From assembly GCA_902766185.1 (NCBI GenBank), contig CACXCQ010000099.1, forward strand, positions 1 through 9,274: a stretch of 9,274 bases of DNA, written 5' to 3'. Both the position numbers and the translations under genes were made by a program. How positions within the stretch are numbered: the stretch's first letter is position 1; each line of letters starts with the position of its first letter. This DNA is from an uncultured Eubacteriales bacterium. Lineage in GTDB: Bacteria > Bacillota > Clostridia > Peptostreptococcales > Anaerovoracaceae. Of this stretch, positions 6,378-9,274 are shown piece by piece. The notes below the pieces were generated by a model. The model was given only the letters and a program-made list of their open reading frames with translations. It had not been told where the DNA came from and ran no database searches.

Positions 6378-6953
6378 ATGAGGGTTTTAGAATTACTGGA
6401 AGAAATCGAAGAGATCGTTGACACCGCGGCGCGATTTCCTCTGACGGGTAAGATCATGGTGGATTCTCAGGAGCTTCTGGAGATCGTCCGCGAGATCCGC
6501 GCGGAGCTTCCGGATGAGATCCAGCAGGCGCAGTGGATCAAGAACGAGAGAGAGCGCATCATCACGGAGGCGAAGAATCAGTATGAAGCGGTGATCGCCG
6601 ACGCCCAAAAGCAGGCGGATGCTCTGGTGGAGAGCAATGATATCACCGTCAAGGCGAAGATGCGGGCGGACGAGCTGATGAACGTCACCGAGAATACCGC
6701 CAAGCAGCTGAAGATCGGCACCTACGATTACCTGGATGGCATCCTCTACAGCTTCCAGGGCAAGATGGAGCATCTCAGCGAGCTGTATTTCGGAGATATG
6801 TTCTCCAGCATCGAGAAGGCATTCAACGACATCAATTCAGCGCTCGAGTCCAACCGTGAGGAGCTGAAGGAGATGGCTTACCGGGCACAGGTGGACGCCG
6901 ATGATCCCATGGCGTCGCTGAATGCTGACAATGGCGTAGCCGAAGAAGAATAG
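6378..6953 (+). CDS. Coiled-coil protein resembling SepIVA/DivIVA-like proteins (often annotated ATPase or V-ATPase subunit H-like)
   Basis: A 191-residue acidic protein with no signal peptide or membrane segment. Residues 1-50 form a conserved-looking head: helix VLELLEEIEEIVDTA (3-17), PLTGKIMVDSQELLEIV (21-37), then LPDEIQQAQWI (44-54). Residues 52-110 are a charged helix with Ala every few positions (EAK, DAQKQAD, KAKMRADEL), typical of a coiled coil. A second helical section follows at about 117-170 and an acidic tail ends AEEE. From memory, the head matches the start of mycobacterial SepIVA (a DivIVA-like division protein), including a PM/PLT element, a hydrophobic helix and a P-x-E-hydrophobic-x-x-A stretch; this version is shorter because the coiled coil is reduced. 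ATPase labels in such proteins come from coiled-coil similarity; there is no Walker motif. GGGAGGA (6367-6373) precedes the ATG, 55 bases after coaD, so it is likely in the same operon. The function is inferred, not shown. Confidence 0.75.
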   Translation: MRVLELLEEIEEIVDTAARFPLTGKIMVDSQELLEIVREIRAELPDEIQQAQWIKNERERIITEAKNQYEAVIADAQKQADALVESNDITVKAKMRADELMNVTENTAKQLKIGTYDYLDGILYSFQGKMEHLSELYFGDMFSSIEKAFNDINSALESNREELKEMAYRAQVDADDPMASLNADNGVAEEE

Positions 6954-6974
6954 ACGAACTGAAGGGCAAAAGAC

Positions 6975-7031
6975 AGGAACCAACGGTTCGCCATGATCCA
7001 TGGTTTCCATGGGTCGTGGCGTTCCTTTTTT
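6975..7031 (+). terminator. Intrinsic terminator, with an alternative hairpin in its 5' part, before tmcAL
   Basis: A 14-bp stem with two G-U pairs (6990-7003 with 7007-7020, TTT loop) is followed by GTTCC and six T (7026-7031). A lower helix AGGAAC (6975-6980) with GTTCCT (7021-7026) can extend the stem into the T-run, leaving 6981-6989 as a bulge. The same 5' bases can instead pair locally: GAACC (6977-6981) with GGTTC (6985-6989) around AAC. The two pairings are mutually exclusive. It ends the recG-to-SepIVA-like operon at least partly; no convincing promoter was found between it and tmcAL. Confidence 0.75.
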
Positions 7032-7035
7032 GAGG

Positions 7036-7081
7036 AAAAGGATCCGATCTAAAAGGATCCGGTCTGGGGAAAGGAATCCGG
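7036..7081 (+). repeat. Tandem 15-bp direct repeat in the tmcAL leader
   Basis: AAAAGGATCCGATCT (7036-7050) abuts AAAAGGATCCGGTCT (7051-7065), with one mismatch. A degenerate third copy, AAAGGAATCCGG (7070-7081), provides the apparent tmcAL ribosome binding site (AAAGGA, 7070-7075) 6 bases before the ATG. GGATCC in an upstream copy could pair with GGAATCC (7072-7078) with one bulged A, which would cover the ribosome binding site. Confidence 0.8.
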
Positions 7082-8338
7082 ATGGAGAGCATTCTGGGAA
7101 TAACAGCGGAATACGATCCCTTCCACAACGGACACGCCTGGCATCTGGCCAGGGCCAGGGAGCAGGTCGGCCCCGGCGCGGTGGTCTGCGCCATGAGCGG
7201 GGACTTCACGCAGCGGGGGGAACCGGCGGCGCTGGACAAGTGGACCCGGGGAAAGATCGCGGTCACGCAGGGCGTGGACCTGGTTTTTGAGCTGCCCTTT
7301 GCCCGTGCATGCAGCAGGGCGGAGCAGTTCGCTTCCGGCGCTGTGGACCTTCTGATCAGCGCAGGCGTCACTCATATCTCCTACGGCTGCGAAGCGGAGC
7401 ATCCGGAGCACCTGGAAGCTCTGGCAAGACGTCAGATCGCGTGCTCCCGCGAGATGGATGAGATGATCAGTCAGTTCATGAAGGATGGATGCTCCCGCGT
7501 AAGGGCCGGGGAACTGGCCTGCCGGGAGATCTTTGGCGATGAACTGACGGATCTGACGCTGCTTCCAAATAACATCCTGGCTTTGGAATACCTGAAGCGG
7601 ATGGTTCGCTGGGAGGAAAGGACTGGTCTCAGGATCGTTCCTGTCCCTGTGCAGCGAGAGGGGAGCGGTTACCGGGACCGGTGCTCCGCGAGAGGATTTG
7701 CCGGCGCGGGGGTGCTCCGGCAGATGATCGCCGATGAGGAGGACATCACCCCATATGTTCCCTACGATTGGAACGAGCTTCCCTGGACGGATCTGCCCGC
7801 GGCCAGGCAGCGTCTCTACGATCAGGTGCGGGGGATGCTGCTTCGCAGCGATCCGGAACGGATAAAACAGATCTTCGCTGTGGGCGAGGGAATGGAGAAC
7901 AGGCTGATCCGGGAGGCGAGAAAACAGGAGACCTACGAAGGGTTTCTGCAGGCTATGGTATCCAGGCGCTACACGGCATCTGCCATCCGCAGGATCATGG
8001 TCTACATCCTGATGGATATGGAGGAACCGCCTGTTTGCCCGCCATACGGACGTGTGCTGGCGGCCAGCGTCGCGGGCCGGGGGCTGCTGCGGAGGATCGG
8101 GGACGAGGAGGATCATCCGCTGACGATCATCGCCAACGGCAATAAGCTGGATAAGGTCCCGCCGGCGGTCAGAGCATCGCTGGAAATGGACGTGAAGGCT
8201 GCGGATATGTATAACCTCGTCTGCGGAAGGACCGTGGATGCCTGCAGTGACGCCCGGCAAAGGCCCTGGATGGAGGACATTCCTTCGCCCGGTGTTTCTG
8301 AAAGAGGTGTTGCAAAAACAGTGGCTGAGAGGTTATAA
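7082..8338 (+). CDS. tmcAL: tRNA(Met) cytidine acetate ligase (YlbM/TmcAL family)
   Basis: TmcAL makes N4-acetylcytidine at the wobble base of elongator tRNA-Met, using acetate and ATP through an acetyl-adenylate intermediate. The 418-residue length is within the family range. The nucleotidyltransferase motif is GITAEYDPFHNGH (6-18, with the HxGH at 15-18). MSGDFTQRGEPAALDKWTR (38-56), GVDLVFELPFA (64-74), AEQFASGAVDLL (80-91) and LPNNILALEYLK (161-172) follow the family pattern. C-terminal blocks RRYTASAIRR and a VKAADMYNLV segment are also typical. Two deviations from the consensus I remember: EYDPFHNGH where EYNPFHNGH is usual, and GFAGAGVLR (205-213) where an SATxIR-like motif is usual. 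The ribosome binding site is the weak AAAGGA in a tandem repeat. The gene follows a terminator and stands directly before ackA. The family is secure; activity depends on whether these substitutions are tolerated. Confidence 0.92.
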   Translation: MESILGITAEYDPFHNGHAWHLARAREQVGPGAVVCAMSGDFTQRGEPAALDKWTRGKIAVTQGVDLVFELPFARACSRAEQFASGAVDLLISAGVTHISYGCEAEHPEHLEALARRQIACSREMDEMISQFMKDGCSRVRAGELACREIFGDELTDLTLLPNNILALEYLKRMVRWEERTGLRIVPVPVQREGSGYRDRCSARGFAGAGVLRQMIADEEDITPYVPYDWNELPWTDLPAARQRLYDQVRGMLLRSDPERIKQIFAVGEGMENRLIREARKQETYEGFLQAMVSRRYTASAIRRIMVYILMDMEEPPVCPPYGRVLAASVAGRGLLRRIGDEEDHPLTIIANGNKLDKVPPAVRASLEMDVKAADMYNLVCGRTVDACSDARQRPWMEDIPSPGVSERGVAKTVAERL

Positions 8339-8339
8339 T
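8310..8339 (+). promoter_or_regulatory. ackA promoter inside the end of tmcAL
   Basis: A perfect TATAAT (8334-8339) lies 18 bases after TTGCAA (8310-8315, four of six matches to TTGACA). The -10 box contains the TAA stop of tmcAL (8336-8338). The predicted start is near 8346, giving a leader of about 65 bases before ackA. Confidence 0.72.
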
Positions 8340-8351
8340 AATTGTGTATGG

Positions 8352-8365
8352 GCGGCAATTGCCGC
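8352..8365. promoter_or_regulatory. Perfect 14-bp palindrome just after the ackA transcription start (candidate operator or 5' hairpin)
   Basis: GCGGCAATTGCCGC is a perfect palindrome placed at about +7 to +20 of the predicted ackA transcript. As DNA it could be a repressor site blocking early elongation; as RNA it folds into a 5-bp G+C stem with an AAUU loop that could protect the 5' end. No T-run follows, so it is not a terminator. No specific regulator can be named. Confidence 0.5.
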
Positions 8366-8375
8366 ATGCAGAATA

Positions 8376-8395
8376 AACAAGGATTAACAAGGATA
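8376..8395 (+). repeat. Tandem 10-bp repeat in the ackA leader
   Basis: AACAAGGATT (8376-8385) is followed immediately by AACAAGGATA (8386-8395), one mismatch in ten. Each copy contains AAGGA, a Shine-Dalgarno-like core. The true ribosome binding site GGAGGAG (8398-8404) follows at once, 6 bases before the ackA ATG. The purine-rich core AAGGAT is shared with the tandem repeat ahead of tmcAL. Confidence 0.75.
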
Positions 8396-8410
8396 ACGGA
8401 GGAGTCGAGA

Positions 8411-9274
8411 ATGAAAGTATTAGTTATCAACTGTGGAAGCTCTTCACTGAAGTATCAGGTCCTGGACATGACCAATGAGGTTCTGGAATGCAAGGGACTG
8501 GTTGAGAGGATCGGTATGGATGGTTCCGTGATCACCCACGAGAAGATCGGCATGGACAAGTTCAAGCTGGAAACTCCCATGGAGAATCACAAGGACGCTA
8601 TCGGACACGTACTGGATGCCATTCAGGATCCTGAGCACGGCGTAGTCAGTGATATGAGCGAGATCGGCGCAGTAGGACACAGAGTCGTCCACGCCGGTGA
8701 AAAGTTTGCCAGATCCGTCCTGATCACGGACGAGGTCATCGCAGCGCTGGAAGAGTGTGTCGATCTGGCACCGCTGCACAATCCGCCGAACCTCCTGGGA
8801 ATCGCTGCCTGTCAGGAGCTGATGCCCGGAACACCCATGGTCGGCGTATTCGATACGGCTTTCCATCAGACCATGCCGCCGGAATCCTACATCTACGCAA
8901 TTCCTTATGAATACTATGAGAAGCACGGCATCCGCCGTTACGGCTTCCACGGAACCTCCCACAAGTACGTTGCGGAGAGAGCTTCCGACATGCTGAACGT
9001 CAACATCGACGATCTGAAGATCATCACCTGCCACCTGGGCAACGGAGCTTCCGTATCCGCCATCAAGAGAGGCAAGTGCATCGACACATCCATGGGCTTC
9101 ACTCCTCTGGAAGGCCTGGTCATGGGAACCAGATCCGGCGATATCGACCCGGCTATCGTTACTTACATCAGAGAAAAAGAGCACCTCGATCAGGGTGTTG
9201 CCAATGAGATCCTGAACAAGAAGTCCGGCGTACTGGGCATCTCCGGAGTCTCCAGTGACTTCCGTGACATCGAA
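8411..9274 (+). CDS. ackA: Acetate kinase, 3'-truncated by window edge
   Basis: Acetate kinase interconverts acetyl phosphate plus ADP with acetate plus ATP; in fermenters it makes ATP from acetyl phosphate supplied by phosphotransacetylase. The frame stays open to the window end: 288 codons are visible of the usual 395-400. The start [16 protein letters not shown] is canonical. Catalytic and binding residues fall at the same numbers as in the Methanosarcina enzyme: N7, R91 (VGHRVVHAG), D148 (VGVFDTAFH), H180 (RYGFHGTSH) and R241 ([10 protein letters not shown]). HLGNGAS (208-214) is the phosphate-binding loop of the ASKHA fold. A strong GGAGGAG lies 6 bases before the ATG. Codon choice looks smoother than in tmcAL or recG, as expected of a highly expressed gene. 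It has its own promoter, but read-through from tmcAL is also possible. Whether pta or a DUF177/rpmF/plsX block follows cannot be seen. Confidence 0.97.
   Translation, partial: MKVLVINCGSSSLKYQVLDMTNEVLECKGLVERIGMDGSVITHEKIGMDKFKLETPMENHKDAIGHVLDAIQDPEHGVVSDMSEIGAVGHRVVHAGEKFARSVLITDEVIAALEECVDLAPLHNPPNLLGIAACQELMPGTPMVGVFDTAFHQTMPPESYIYAIPYEYYEKHGIRRYGFHGTSHKYVAERASDMLNVNIDDLKIITCHLGNGASVSAIKRGKCIDTSMGFTPLEGLVMGTRSGDIDPAIVTYIREKEHLDQGVANEILNKKSGVLGISGVSSDFRDIE

Noticed and set aside
7030..7058. TTGAGG ... AAGGAT as a tmcAL promoter
   Set aside because: The -10 candidate matches only three of six positions and lacks the key TA start, and the hexamers fall in the terminator T-run and the tandem repeat.
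7049..8260. Long minus-strand open frame (403 codons) antisense to tmcAL
   Set aside because: Composition is rich in His, Gln, Pro and Arg as expected for a high-G+C shadow frame, no family is recognisable, and the plus-strand TmcAL is clearly real.
8444..9184. Minus-strand open frame of 246 codons antisense to ackA
   Set aside because: The plus strand encodes an unmistakable acetate kinase with all expected catalytic residues; the antisense frame is a by-product of codon bias.

Overview
The window looks like a core chromosomal segment of an anaerobic Gram-positive bacterium, most likely a Clostridia-type Firmicute with a fairly high G+C content (well above 50% by eye). The reasons are a class III (oxygen-sensitive) ribonucleotide reductase with its activase, an acetate kinase, strong AGGAGG-type ribosome binding sites, and a gene order (rpmB / asp23-family / recG / rsmD / coaD / coiled-coil protein / tmcAL / ackA) that I recognise from Firmicutes. 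No rRNA, tRNA, CRISPR array, insertion sequence, phage gene or toxin-antitoxin pair was seen. The species cannot be named from the sequence.

Layout. Bases 1-1634 hold the 3' part of nrdD (+), cut by the left window edge. A 13-bp terminator hairpin that works in both directions follows. On the minus strand come rpmB (1745-1936) and nrdG (2090-2605). From 2689 the plus strand carries an Asp23/Gls24-family gene, recG, rsmD, coaD and a coiled-coil SepIVA-like gene, ending at an intrinsic terminator near 7030. Then come tmcAL (7082-8338) and ackA (from 8411, cut by the right edge). No gene-free stretch reaches 300 bases; the longest are 1937-2089 (rpmB promoter and leader) and 6954-7081 (terminator and tandem repeats).

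How the genes relate. NrdD and NrdG form one anaerobic deoxynucleotide-making system, but here they are convergent with rpmB between them. The recG-rsmD-coaD stretch is housekeeping: replication-fork repair, 16S rRNA methylation and coenzyme A synthesis. TmcAL consumes acetate and ATP to acetylate tRNA-Met, and AckA interconverts acetate and acetyl phosphate, so two acetate-using enzymes stand side by side. Regulatory sites can be read for rpmB, nrdG, the Asp23 gene, coaD and ackA. Several are unusually compact: a promoter that places the predicted transcript start on the AUG of the Asp23 gene, overlapping divergent -35 boxes, and two promoters that overlap stop codons.

No wholly new multi-gene system is visible. 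The most interesting points are the apparently leaderless Asp23-family gene, the overlapping nrdG/asp23 promoters, the SepIVA-like protein, the two leaders with tandem AAGGAT-containing repeats, and the possibly conditional terminator ahead of tmcAL.
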